Positions 30,579-38,183 of a DNA stretch of 55,126 nucleotides are shown here, piece by piece. Both the position numbers and the translations under genes were made by a program. The stretch spans positions 1-55,126 of the forward strand of contig NZ_JGVU02000003.1 in NCBI RefSeq assembly GCF_000708755.2, read 5' to 3'. Numbering within the stretch: the stretch's first letter is position 1; every line of letters starts with the position of its first letter. The notes under the pieces were generated by a model. It had not been told where the DNA came from and ran no database searches. It saw nothing but the letters and a program-made list of their open reading frames with translations. Source of the DNA: Metabacillus indicus LMG 22858. Its GTDB lineage: Bacteria > Bacillota > Bacilli > Bacillales > Bacillaceae.

Positions 30579-32042
30579 ATGGCCAGGAAGATTACGGTTG
30601 TCGGACTTGGCGGCTCTGATGCAAGCCATATGCCGCTTGGGGTATACCGCAGACTCACTTCAGCATCTGCGCTGTACTTAAGAACAAAGGAGCATCCTGT
30701 TGTAGCAGAGCTTGGGGCAGAGCTTCCGGGCTATGTGTCCTTTGATTCTGTCTATGAAGAAAACAGCCAGTTCGGTGATGTATATAAAATAATTGAAGAA
30801 GAGCTTTATAAAGAAGCAAGTGACAAGGACATTGTTTATGCTGTACCCGGACATCCCCTCGTTGCAGAGCAAACCGTTCAATATCTTCTGCAAAACGGGA
30901 GAAAAAGAGGGTATGAGGTTGAGATTGCAGGAGGACAAAGCTTCCTGGATCCGACATTTACGGCACTTGGAATCGATCCGATTGACGGCTTTCAGATGGT
31001 GGACGGCCTCTCGATGAAAAGAGAGCAGCTGAACTACAGGCAGCACCTGATTATCTGCCAGGTCTATGATCAGATGGTTGCTTCTGAAGTAAAGCTGACG
31101 CTGATGGAAGATCTGCCTGATGAGTATGAAGTGATGATCGTCACTGCAGCCGGAGGACGGGACGAAAAGATTGTTAAAGTCCCTTTGTTTGAACTGGACA
31201 GAGCCGCGGCAGTGGATAATTTAACAAGTGTCTATGTTCCTCCGATAAAAGAAGAAGAGCAGCTGAATCATCAATTTCAGACTTTGCGTTCAGTCATTGC
31301 CGAGCTTCGGGGCCCAAACGGCTGTCCATGGGACAAAAAGCAGACACACAGCTCTCTTAAGCGGTACTTAATCGAAGAATGCTATGAGCTGATCGAAGCG
31401 ATTGACGAAGAGGACGACGACCACATGGTTGAAGAGCTCGGGGATGTCCTGCTGCAGGTTATGCTGCATGCCCAAATCGGATCTGATGAAGGCATGTTTT
31501 CCATAGATGATGTGATTCGGACGCTGACGGATAAAATGATCCGGAGACACCCTCACGTCTTTGGGACGGCAGAGGCCCGTGATGAAGGAGAAGTCCTTGC
31601 CAACTGGCAGGAGATTAAGCGCGCAGAAAAAGGCTCACAGCAGAAGGAGCCGTTCCTGAAATCTGTAGCAGCTTCACTGCCTGCCCTGTCAAAGGCCTTT
31701 CATCTTCAGAAAAAAGCGGCCAAGGCAGGTTTTGACTGGGATGATGTGAACCCTGCATGGGACAAGGTGCAGGAGGAAATACAGGAATTCAAACACGAGG
31801 CAAAAGGAGCGGATTCCAAAAAAGTGCTTGAAGAATTCGGGGACATCCTTTTTGCACTCGTGAATATCGGCAGATTTTATGACGTAGAGCCAGAAACAGC
31901 GCTGACGTCTACTAACCATAAATTCACAAGACGATTCGAATATATTGAAAAGCGGGCTGAAGAGCTGAACAAACCGCTTGAGGACATGTCTTTAGAAGAA
32001 ATGGACTCTTACTGGAATGAAGCGAAACAAAAGGGCCTGTAA
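30579..32042 (+). CDS. yabN: Tetrapyrrole-methylase/MazG fusion protein YabN
   Basis: A 487-residue two-domain fusion. The N-terminal 220 residues have the tetrapyrrole (SAM) methylase fold, starting ITVVGLGGSDASHMPLGVYR, with AVPGHPLVAEQT. The C-terminal part is a tandem MazG nucleoside triphosphate pyrophosphohydrolase, with LRGPNGCPWDKKQTH and EECYELIEAIDEEDDDHMVEELGD split over its acidic EExxE...ExxD metal sites. It probably cleans up abnormal NTPs; the methylase substrate is unknown. This fusion is typical of Firmicutes. Confidence 0.94.
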   Translation: MARKITVVGLGGSDASHMPLGVYRRLTSASALYLRTKEHPVVAELGAELPGYVSFDSVYEENSQFGDVYKIIEEELYKEASDKDIVYAVPGHPLVAEQTVQYLLQNGRKRGYEVEIAGGQSFLDPTFTALGIDPIDGFQMVDGLSMKREQLNYRQHLIICQVYDQMVASEVKLTLMEDLPDEYEVMIVTAAGGRDEKIVKVPLFELDRAAAVDNLTSVYVPPIKEEEQLNHQFQTLRSVIAELRGPNGCPWDKKQTHSSLKRYLIEECYELIEAIDEEDDDHMVEELGDVLLQVMLHAQIGSDEGMFSIDDVIRTLTDKMIRRHPHVFGTAEARDEGEVLANWQEIKRAEKGSQQKEPFLKSVAASLPALSKAFHLQKKAAKAGFDWDDVNPAWDKVQEEIQEFKHEAKGADSKKVLEEFGDILFALVNIGRFYDVEPETALTSTNHKFTRRFEYIEKRAEELNKPLEDMSLEEMDSYWNEAKQKGL

Positions 32043-32060
32043 AAGGGGAGTGCTTAAACC

Positions 32061-32324
32061 ATGAGACTGGATAAATTTTTAAAAGTATCAAGATTAATTA
32101 AACGCCGGACGCTTGCAAAGGAAGTATCCGACCAGGGCAGGATTACTGTGAACGGAACGGTTGCAAAAGCCAGTTCAACTGTTAAAGAAGGGGACGAGCT
32201 CGCAATCCGCTTCGGACAAAAACGCATTACGGCCAAGGTCGAAAAACTCCAGGATTCTTCTAAGAAAGAAGATGCAGCCGGCATGTTCACAATCATAAAG
32301 GAAGAAAAGCTAAGCGAAGAATAG
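32061..32324 (+). CDS. rqcP: RNA-binding S4 protein RqcP (YabO)
   Basis: An 87-residue S4-domain protein with [21 protein letters not shown] and [11 protein letters not shown], characteristic of the Hsp15/RqcP group. In B. subtilis RqcP works with RqcH on split 50S subunits to add alanine tails to stalled nascent chains. It starts 18 bp after yabN, with AAAGGGGAG upstream. Confidence 0.95.
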   Translation: MRLDKFLKVSRLIKRRTLAKEVSDQGRITVNGTVAKASSTVKEGDELAIRFGQKRITAKVEKLQDSSKKEDAAGMFTIIKEEKLSEE

Positions 32325-32338
32325 TCAGCAGGGGCTTG

Positions 32339-32367
32339 TTCTATTTTGCCTCCCTTTCTCATAGAAA
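32339..32367 (+). promoter_or_regulatory. Sigma-E-type promoter of yabP-yabQ
   Basis: TTCTATT (32339-32345), a 14-bp spacer and CATAGAAA (32360-32367) resemble the sigma-E elements kmATATT and CATACAnT with mismatches. yabP and yabQ are sigma-E genes in B. subtilis. Confidence 0.4.
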
Positions 32368-32406
32368 TAGATAAGAATATTTCTAAGAAGAATGCGGGGG
32401 CTGGCT

Positions 32407-32712
32407 ATGAATCAATATTATGACAATGGATCACAGTCTAAAGGAACCATCCAGGAGCATGACGTGATTATGAGAGGCCGCAAGCTGCTGGACATCACAG
32501 GCGTAACCCATGTAGAAAGTTTTGACAACGAAGAGTTTCTTCTTGAGACGGTCATGGGCGCACTTGCCATTCGCGGGGAAAATCTGCAAATGAAAAACCT
32601 GGATGTCGACAAAGGCATTGTCTCCATCAAAGGGAGAGTTTTTGACCTTGTCTACCTAGATGACCAACAGACGGAGAAAGCTAAAGGGCTCTTTAGCAAG
32701 TTGTTTAAATGA
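32407..32712 (+). CDS. yabP: Sporulation protein YabP
   Basis: A 101-residue YabP/YqfC-family protein with EHDVIMRGRKLLDITGV, VESFDNEEFLLET and KNLDVDKGIVSIKGRV. In B. subtilis it is made in the mother cell and is needed for spore formation, probably for the cortex, with unknown mechanism. ATG 32407 gives the family start MNQYY. The ribosome-binding site is poor (GCGGGGG). The frame extends 5 codons upstream to 32392. It overlaps yabQ by 4 bp (ATGA). Confidence 0.94.
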   Translation: MNQYYDNGSQSKGTIQEHDVIMRGRKLLDITGVTHVESFDNEEFLLETVMGALAIRGENLQMKNLDVDKGIVSIKGRVFDLVYLDDQQTEKAKGLFSKLFK

Positions 32713-33338
32713 CGCTGTCCGTTCAATTCCTTACCATGCTCAGCATGGTCGGATCCGGCTGTTTTATCGGAGTTTCCCTTGATACATACAGCCGTTTCCT
32801 CATGCGGTCAAAAAGAGCAAAATGGATTGTGTTTATAAACGACGTCTTTTTCTGGCTGTTTCAGGGCCTTCTTTTATTTTACGTTCTTCTCCAGGTTAAT
32901 GAAGGCGAGTTCAGGGTATACATTCTCCTTGCGCTGCTGTGCGGATATGCTGCCTACCAGAGTCTTTTGAAAAAAATGTACCTGGCTGTTTTGGAATGGA
33001 TGATAAGGTTTGCTGTCGGTCTGTACAGAACAGCTTTAAGAATTGGTGATTTCATGTTGGTCAAGCCTGTCACAGGGCTGACAAAATTGCTCATTGCCAT
33101 TGTCACCGGACTTGTCATCTTTTTATGGAAGTTGGTAAAATGGCTTTGCAGGCTGATATTCGGAACGCTTAAAGTGCTGATGGCTCCTGTCATTTGGATA
33201 CTGAAAGGATTGCTTAAACTTGTTCCTGTTCGCATACGGAAATTCTTTCACAATTATTTCAAAAAAGCGGCAGGATTTTGTTTGAAAATCTTGAATATGT
33301 GTGGTAACTTATGGATTTTACGGAAAAAGAAGAAGTAA
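32709..33338 (+). CDS. yabQ: Sporulation protein YabQ
   Basis: A 209-residue membrane protein with about five hydrophobic segments: LTMLSMVGSGCFIGVSL, VFFWLFQGLLLFYVLL, YILLALLCGYAAY, LLIAIVTGLVIFLWKLV and a weaker one after MAPVIW, then a basic tail ending in KKKK. In B. subtilis YabQ sits in the outer forespore membrane and is needed for cortex formation. Its start codon overlaps the yabP stop (ATGA), implying translational coupling. Confidence 0.93.
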   Translation: MTLSVQFLTMLSMVGSGCFIGVSLDTYSRFLMRSKRAKWIVFINDVFFWLFQGLLLFYVLLQVNEGEFRVYILLALLCGYAAYQSLLKKMYLAVLEWMIRFAVGLYRTALRIGDFMLVKPVTGLTKLLIAIVTGLVIFLWKLVKWLCRLIFGTLKVLMAPVIWILKGLLKLVPVRIRKFFHNYFKKAAGFCLKILNMCGNLWILRKKKK

Positions 33339-33350
33339 GGAGGCTAATGG

Positions 33351-33731
33351 ATGAGTCTCGCTAAAGAACGGAAAATTACCCAGCTTCAGTCACAGTACGT
33401 GCAGCAGCAGGAGCGAAAAGACCAGATCATGAAACGGCGGAAACGCGGCCTTATCAGACGGCTGACGTTATTTGGATTAATTGCAGCTGTAACTTCTGTT
33501 ATTGTGCTTTCGACCCTGATTTCCCAATCAAGCGCCATTGAAGAAAAGGCAGAAGAAAAGAAAAAGCTTGAGAGTCAGCTTGCTGAGCTTGAGAAAGAAG
33601 AAAAGGTGCTCGAAGAAGAAATTGTGAAGCTGAACGACGATGATTATATTGCAAAAATCGCCCGCCGCGACTATTTTTTATCGGATGAGAACGAAATTAT
33701 CTTCTCTTTGCCAAAAAAAGGTAAAGAGTAG
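33351..33731 (+). CDS. divIC: Cell division protein DivIC
   Basis: A 126-residue bitopic protein of the FtsB/DivIC family: a basic cytoplasmic N terminus, one membrane segment (about 39-58, LTLFGLIAAVTSVIVLSTLI), a Glu/Lys-rich extracellular coiled coil and a C-terminal DYIAKIARRDYFLSDENE motif. It forms a complex with FtsL and DivIB that activates septal wall synthesis. ATG 33351 follows GTAAGGAGG (33334-33342). Mother-cell genes yabP-yabQ precede it, and it probably also has its own upstream transcript. Confidence 0.95.
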   Translation: MSLAKERKITQLQSQYVQQQERKDQIMKRRKRGLIRRLTLFGLIAAVTSVIVLSTLISQSSAIEEKAEEKKKLESQLAELEKEEKVLEEEIVKLNDDDYIAKIARRDYFLSDENEIIFSLPKKGKE

Positions 33732-33736
33732 TGTTG

Positions 33737-33766
33737 TTGACACTTGATTTTTACATTATGTATAAT
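33737..33766 (+). promoter_or_regulatory. Sigma-A promoter of yabR
   Basis: TTGACA (33737-33742), an 18-bp spacer and TATAAT (33761-33766), six bases after the divIC stop. Confidence 0.85.
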
Positions 33767-33812
33767 TAACTATAATGAGTTTTTATGTTTATTAAGGAGG
33801 AGCATTTTTTTT

Positions 33813-34265
33813 ATGTCGATAGAAGTTGGCAGCAAGCTGCAAGGTAAGGTAACGGGCATTACAAATTTCGGAGCGTTCGTAGAGCTTTCTGGCGGCACTA
33901 CAGGACTAGTCCATATCAGTGAAGTCGCTGATAATTACGTGAAGGATATTAACGATCACTTAAAAGTAGGTGACGAAGTTACTGTAAAAGTCATCAACGT
34001 AGAGAAAGACGGAAAAATCGGTTTATCCATCAAGAAAGCTATTGATCGTCCTGAGCGCCCAGAACGTCCAGACCGCCCGAACCGCTCAGACCGTCCAAAC
34101 CGCCCAGATCGTCCAAGAGGAAGATCAAATACAAATGAGTTCCGTCCTAAAGAGAATTTCGAGCAAAAAATGAGCAGATTCCTTAAAGACAGCGAGGATC
34201 GCTTATCATCTCTAAAACGCAACACGGAATCAAAACGCGGCGGTCGCGGAGCAAGAAGAGGTTAA
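33813..34265 (+). CDS. yabR: S1-domain RNA-binding protein YabR
   Basis: A 150-residue protein with one S1 RNA-binding domain (about 3-72, VGSKLQGKVTGITNFGAFVEL; LKVGDEVTVKVINVEKDGKIGLSIKK). This is followed by a low-complexity stretch of RP-(E/D/N)-R repeats (about 77-104) and a basic, Gly/Arg-rich C terminus. The family (YabR/Gsp13) probably binds ribosomes or mRNA. ATG 33813 follows AAGGAGGAG (33794-33802); an upstream in-frame start at 33744 lies in the promoter. Confidence 0.94.
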   Translation: MSIEVGSKLQGKVTGITNFGAFVELSGGTTGLVHISEVADNYVKDINDHLKVGDEVTVKVINVEKDGKIGLSIKKAIDRPERPERPDRPNRSDRPNRPDRPRGRSNTNEFRPKENFEQKMSRFLKDSEDRLSSLKRNTESKRGGRGARRG

Positions 34266-34300
34266 CTTGCTGCTATCTGATATAAATGCTTAATCGTCAG

Positions 34301-34332
34301 GAGAGCACATGCGCGTGTGCTTTCTTTTTTTT
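34301..34332 (+). terminator. yabR terminator
   Basis: GAGAGCACA (34301-34309) pairs with TGTGCTTTC (34316-34324), followed by a long T-run. Confidence 0.88.
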
Positions 34333-34372
34333 ATGGAAAAAATGGATCCTGAAAACTTTTTTAAACTTTTTG

Positions 34373-34401
34373 TTGACGAAAGGGACAATCCTTTGTATTA
34401 T
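34373..34401 (+). promoter_or_regulatory. Promoter of the tRNA-Met/tRNA-Glu unit
   Basis: TTGACG (34373-34378), a 17-bp spacer and TATTAT (34396-34401), about 35 bp before the first tRNA. Confidence 0.7.
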
Positions 34402-34436
34402 ATATCTTGTGCCTAACACAAATGGCTTATAAAAAT

Positions 34437-34513
34437 GGCGGTGTAGCTCAGCTGGCTAGAGCGTACGGTTCATACCCGTGAGGTCGTGGGTTCGACTCCC
34501 TCCGCCGCTACCA
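34437..34513 (+). tRNA. tRNA-Met (CAT), elongator type
   Basis: 77 bases with encoded CCA. The acceptor GGCGGTG pairs with CGCCGCT (G1·U72), the D arm is GCTC/GAGC, and the anticodon loop is TTCATAC. The T stem GTGGG/CCCTC has a U·U mismatch at 50:64. It lacks the initiator C1-A72 mismatch and is an elongator Met tRNA by sequence; a CAT anticodon modified for Ile is less likely. Confidence 0.93.
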
Positions 34514-34522
34514 TTTTTAACT

Positions 34523-34594
34523 GGCCCGTTGGTCAAGCGGTTAAGACACCGCCCTTTCACGGCGGTAACACGGGTTCGAATCCCGTACGGGTCA
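34523..34594 (+). tRNA. tRNA-Glu (TTC)
   Basis: 72 bases. The acceptor GGCCCGT pairs with ACGGGTC, the anticodon loop is CTTTCAC and the T arm is CGGGTTCGAATCCCG. CCA is not encoded (TCATCTTG follows), so it must be added after transcription. Confidence 0.95.
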
Positions 34595-34601
34595 TCTTGT
34601 A

Positions 34602-34637
34602 AACCCCGGTTCTCATATTGAGAGCCGGGGTTTTTTG
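34602..34637 (+). terminator. tRNA unit terminator
   Basis: AACCCCGGTTCTC pairs with GAGAGCCGGGGTT around ATATT, followed by T6. Confidence 0.93.
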
Positions 34638-34743
34638 TATGGATTTTTTCCTATCAGTTTCCTGCCATTTCCCCCGGTTGCGACTCATTTCTCAGACTGC
34701 TTACCCCCTTTTCCTGTAAAATGACCCTGTTTTTCGTGCATTT

Positions 34744-34828
34744 TGTCGCTATTCAAAAAAACAGTCGAACGTTTCTTGGTATACCGGCCCCTCGTTTGAC
34801 AAATTCTTTTTTGAGCCTTTTATATAAT
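34744..34828 (+). promoter_or_regulatory. Spo0A-dependent sigma-A promoter of spoIIE
   Basis: TTGACA (34796-34801) and TATAAT (34823-34828) are both perfect but separated by 21 bp, as at B. subtilis spoIIE, where Spo0A~P corrects the poor spacing. Candidate 0A boxes are TGTCGCT (34744-34750) and AGTCGAA (34763-34769). Confidence 0.8.
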
Positions 34829-34861
34829 AGCCGTAATATCAAAAAACGGGGGAATGAAAAT

Positions 34862-37342
34862 ATGGAAAAGGTAGAAAGAAGGGTAATCGAGCCGATGACC
34901 GAAGTCAGCCTTGAAAGAACGCATCAGTGGTTCAATCGTTCTTTGAACCGTTTTGGGACAAGAATGCAGCTTCTTTTTTTACATAGAGGCCTGCTGTTTG
35001 TGCTGATTGGCTTTCTTCTTGGACGGGCTTTAATTCTGACAGAGGTGCTTCCGTTTGCATTGCCTTTTTTCGGAGCCGTTCTGCTGATGAAAAAAGATAA
35101 AGCGCTTTTTGCTTCGCTTGCTCTGATCGGAGGAGCAGCCACCATCTCCTGGCAAACCTCTCTCTTTGTCACCGCCTCAATCTTCGTCTTCCTGGTGATG
35201 AAAAAGCTGACATCTATTCTTTACAAAGACAAGATGAAGGCACTGCCATTTGTTGTCTTTGCTTCTATGATGCTTACACGGATCGGGTACTTTTATCTTC
35301 AGGGCCCGCTTACTCTTTACGATTATATGATGGCAGGAGTCGAGTCCGGTCTTGCCTTTATTCTGTCGCTCATTTTCCTTCAGAGTCTGCCTCTTCTTAC
35401 TGCAAAGAAGCACAAGCAGTCACTTAAAATAGAAGAAATTATCTGCATCATGATTCTTCTGGCTTCTGTCCTGACAGGGTTTGTCGGCGTCACTTATCAG
35501 GAGCTTCAGGCCGAGCACATCTTTTCTCGCTATATTGTCCTGCTGTTTGCCTTCATCGGGGGCTCAAGCATCGGCTGTACGGTCGGTGTAGTAACGGGAT
35601 TGATTTTGAGTCTGGCAAACGTAGGGAATTTATATCAGATGAGCCTCCTTGCGTTTTCGGGGCTTCTTGGAGGCCTGCTGAAAGAAGGGCAGAAGTTTGG
35701 AGCGGCAATCGGCCTCCTGATTGGATCGCTGCTTATTACCCTGTACGGAGAGGGTTCAACAGATCTGATGAAAAACCTGACAGAGTCCGTTATTGCCATC
35801 GGCCTGTTTTTGCTGACCCCGAAGGCGATCACCAATAAGCTTGCCAAGCACATTCCGGGTACGAACGAACACACCCAGGAGCAGCAGCAGTATGTGCGGA
35901 AAATCAGGGACGTGACCGCGCACAGAGTCGATCAGTTCTCCCAGGTTTTTTATGCTCTTTCTGAAAGCTTTGCCACCTTCTATGAAAAAAGCGAAGAATC
36001 AGAAGACCAGCGGGGAACAGATTTGTTCTTGAGCACGATTACCGAAAAAACGTGCCAGACCTGCTTTAAAAAAGAAAGGTGCTGGGTACAGAATTTTGAT
36101 ACAACCTATGAGTTTATGAAGGCCATTATGGATGAAAGCAAAGAAAATACGTATCACAGCAACCGCAAGCTGAAAAAAGAGTTTGAAAAGTACTGCTCCA
36201 AACCGAAAAAGGTGGAAGAGGCTATTGAGCAGGAAATCAACTATTATGATGCGAACGAAAAACTGAAGCAGCAAGTGCAGGAAAGCAGGCGGCTTGTAGC
36301 TGAACAGCTGCTTGGCGTGTCTCAGGTCATGGAGGATTTTTCAAAAGAAATCAAGCGTGAGCGTGAGAATCATTTTGTGCAGGAGGAGCAGATTCTTGAA
36401 GCGCTTCAGAGCTTTGGCATTGAGATAGGGCACGTTGATATATACAGTCTTGAACAGGGAAATGTCGATATTGAAATGAGCATCCCGTTTTGCAACGGCC
36501 ACGGGGAGTGCGAAAAAATCATAGCTCCGATGCTTTCTGATATTCTGGAGGAATCCGTCATTGTGAAACATGAGGAATGCTCAAGCTATCCGAATGGCTA
36601 CTGTCATGTATCGTTCGGGTCTTCAAGAACGTATCGGGTTGATTCGGGTGTCGCCCATGCGGCAAAAGGCGGAGGTCTCGTTTCGGGAGACAGCTACTCA
36701 ACTATTGAGCTTGGTTTCGGCAAATATGCGATTGCCATCAGCGACGGTATGGGAAACGGAGTAAGAGCCCATTTTGAGAGCAATGAAACCATCAAGCTGC
36801 TTCAGAAAATTCTTCAGTCCGGAATTGAAGAAAAGGTAGCGATTAAAACGATCAATTCCATCCTGTCCCTGAGGACGACAGATGAAATTTTTTCCACGCT
36901 TGACCTTGCGATTGTCGATCTGCAGGATGCTACGTGCAAGTTTCTTAAAATCGGTTCTACGCCAAGCTTTATTAAACGCGGAGACCAGATCATGAAGATA
37001 CAGGCAAGCAATCTTCCGATGGGCATCATTGATGAGTTTGATGTGGAAGTTGTGGGAGAGCAGCTGAAAGCGGGAGATCTGCTGATTATGATGAGCGACG
37101 GCATCTTTGAAGGGCCAAAGCATGTAGAGAATCACGATCTTTGGATGAAACGGAAGATTAAAGAGCTTGAGACAATGGATCCTCAGGAGGTCGCAGATTT
37201 AATTATGGAGGAGGTTATCCGGACTCGGGGCGGGAAAATTGAGGACGATATGACCGTTGTCGTTGCTAAAGTCGACCACAATACACCGAAATGGGCATCC
37301 ATTCCGACTGCAAAACATATTAAAAAGCAAGGGGCGGTTTAA
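34862..37342 (+). CDS. spoIIE: Stage II sporulation protein E (SpoIIAA-P phosphatase)
   Basis: An 826-residue protein. About ten membrane helices (about 40-320) are followed by an FtsZ/oligomerisation region with paired Cys (TCQTCFKKERCW) and a C-terminal PP2C phosphatase domain (about 590-826, with SGDSYSTIE, AISDGMGNG, MMSDGIFEG and EDDMTVVVAKV). It dephosphorylates SpoIIAA, freeing sigma-F in the forespore, and affects polar septation. ATG 34862 follows CGGGGGAATG; the open frame extends upstream to 34721 through the promoter and should be trimmed. It is followed by yabS and yabT. Confidence 0.97.
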   Translation: MEKVERRVIEPMTEVSLERTHQWFNRSLNRFGTRMQLLFLHRGLLFVLIGFLLGRALILTEVLPFALPFFGAVLLMKKDKALFASLALIGGAATISWQTSLFVTASIFVFLVMKKLTSILYKDKMKALPFVVFASMMLTRIGYFYLQGPLTLYDYMMAGVESGLAFILSLIFLQSLPLLTAKKHKQSLKIEEIICIMILLASVLTGFVGVTYQELQAEHIFSRYIVLLFAFIGGSSIGCTVGVVTGLILSLANVGNLYQMSLLAFSGLLGGLLKEGQKFGAAIGLLIGSLLITLYGEGSTDLMKNLTESVIAIGLFLLTPKAITNKLAKHIPGTNEHTQEQQQYVRKIRDVTAHRVDQFSQVFYALSESFATFYEKSEESEDQRGTDLFLSTITEKTCQTCFKKERCWVQNFDTTYEFMKAIMDESKENTYHSNRKLKKEFEKYCSKPKKVEEAIEQEINYYDANEKLKQQVQESRRLVAEQLLGVSQVMEDFSKEIKRERENHFVQEEQILEALQSFGIEIGHVDIYSLEQGNVDIEMSIPFCNGHGECEKIIAPMLSDILEESVIVKHEECSSYPNGYCHVSFGSSRTYRVDSGVAHAAKGGGLVSGDSYSTIELGFGKYAIAISDGMGNGVRAHFESNETIKLLQKILQSGIEEKVAIKTINSILSLRTTDEIFSTLDLAIVDLQDATCKFLKIGSTPSFIKRGDQIMKIQASNLPMGIIDEFDVEVVGEQLKAGDLLIMMSDGIFEGPKHVENHDLWMKRKIKELETMDPQEVADLIMEEVIRTRGGKIEDDMTVVVAKVDHNTPKWASIPTAKHIKKQGAV

Positions 37343-37445
37343 AGCTTTAAAGCCTTCTTTCAGAGTATAAAACTCTTTATTACTGGCGAGGATGATACTA
37401 CATTATTTCCTTGGTGATAAGAGGATACCTGGAGGGGCTGAACCA

Positions 37446-38183
37446 ATGAATAAAGGGAAACTGAAACAAATACTGCTGATAACAGACGGATGTTCCAATC
37501 ATGGCGAAGATCCGGTCGCGATGGCTGCTCTTGCAAAAGAACAGGGGATTACCGTTAACGTCATTGGAATACTGGAAGAAAACATTGTTGACCAGGATGC
37601 GATAAATGAAATCGAAGGAATTGCGATGTCCGGGGGCGGAGTGAGCCAGGTGGTGTATGCTGAACAGCTGTCACAGACGGTTCAAATGGTCACCAGACAG
37701 GCGATGACTCAAACTCTGCAGGGTGTTGTGAACTCCGAACTGCAGCAGATTCTGGGCAAAAAAGTGACAATGGAGGAGCTCTCCCCCGAAAAACGGGGCG
37801 AGGTCATGGAAGTAGTCGATGAGCTTGGAGAAACAATCGGCATGGAGATCCTGATTCTTGTTGATACAAGCGGAAGCATGAAACCCAAGCTTCCGACCGT
37901 TAAAGAATCGCTGCTTGATTTATCAATCAGCCTGAATTCGAGAATAGGAGAAAATCAATTTTCAGTGTCTGTATTTCCTGGGAAAAAGGAAGAAGTCGAA
38001 ACGGTCCTTGAGTGGACGCCGAAACTTGAATCTCTCTCTTCTATTTTCCCAAAGCTGACAACAGGCGGCATTACGCCTACGGGACCTGCCATTCGCGATG
38101 GCATTCATTCGTTTAAGAAAAAGCGTTCGTTAAGGAGCCTGCTTTCAGATGATGAACAATACTTCAATGAATCAAACATGTAA
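37446..38183 (+). CDS. yabS: VWA-like protein YabS with permuted MIDAS halves
   Basis: A 245-residue protein whose two halves each resemble part of a von Willebrand A domain, but in swapped order. Residues 8-80 look like the C-terminal half of a VWA (LITDG 11-15, then AKEQGITVNVIGI and AMSGGG). Residues 132-225 look like the N-terminal half (VDTSGSM 139-145; GGITPTGPAI 207-216). The metal-binding DxSxS, T and D are therefore all present. ATG 37446 follows GGAGGGGC (37432-37439); the upstream frame to 37392 is excluded. It overlaps the yabT kinase gene by 35 bp and follows spoIIE. Function unknown. Confidence 0.88.
   Translation: MNKGKLKQILLITDGCSNHGEDPVAMAALAKEQGITVNVIGILEENIVDQDAINEIEGIAMSGGGVSQVVYAEQLSQTVQMVTRQAMTQTLQGVVNSELQQILGKKVTMEELSPEKRGEVMEVVDELGETIGMEILILVDTSGSMKPKLPTVKESLLDLSISLNSRIGENQFSVSVFPGKKEEVETVLEWTPKLESLSSIFPKLTTGGITPTGPAIRDGIHSFKKKRSLRSLLSDDEQYFNESNM

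Noticed and set aside
37366-37400. Sigma-F promoter for yabS (GTATA and GATGATACT)
   Set aside because: The elements are 21 bp apart, against 15 at csfB and fin, so the pair is unlikely to function together.
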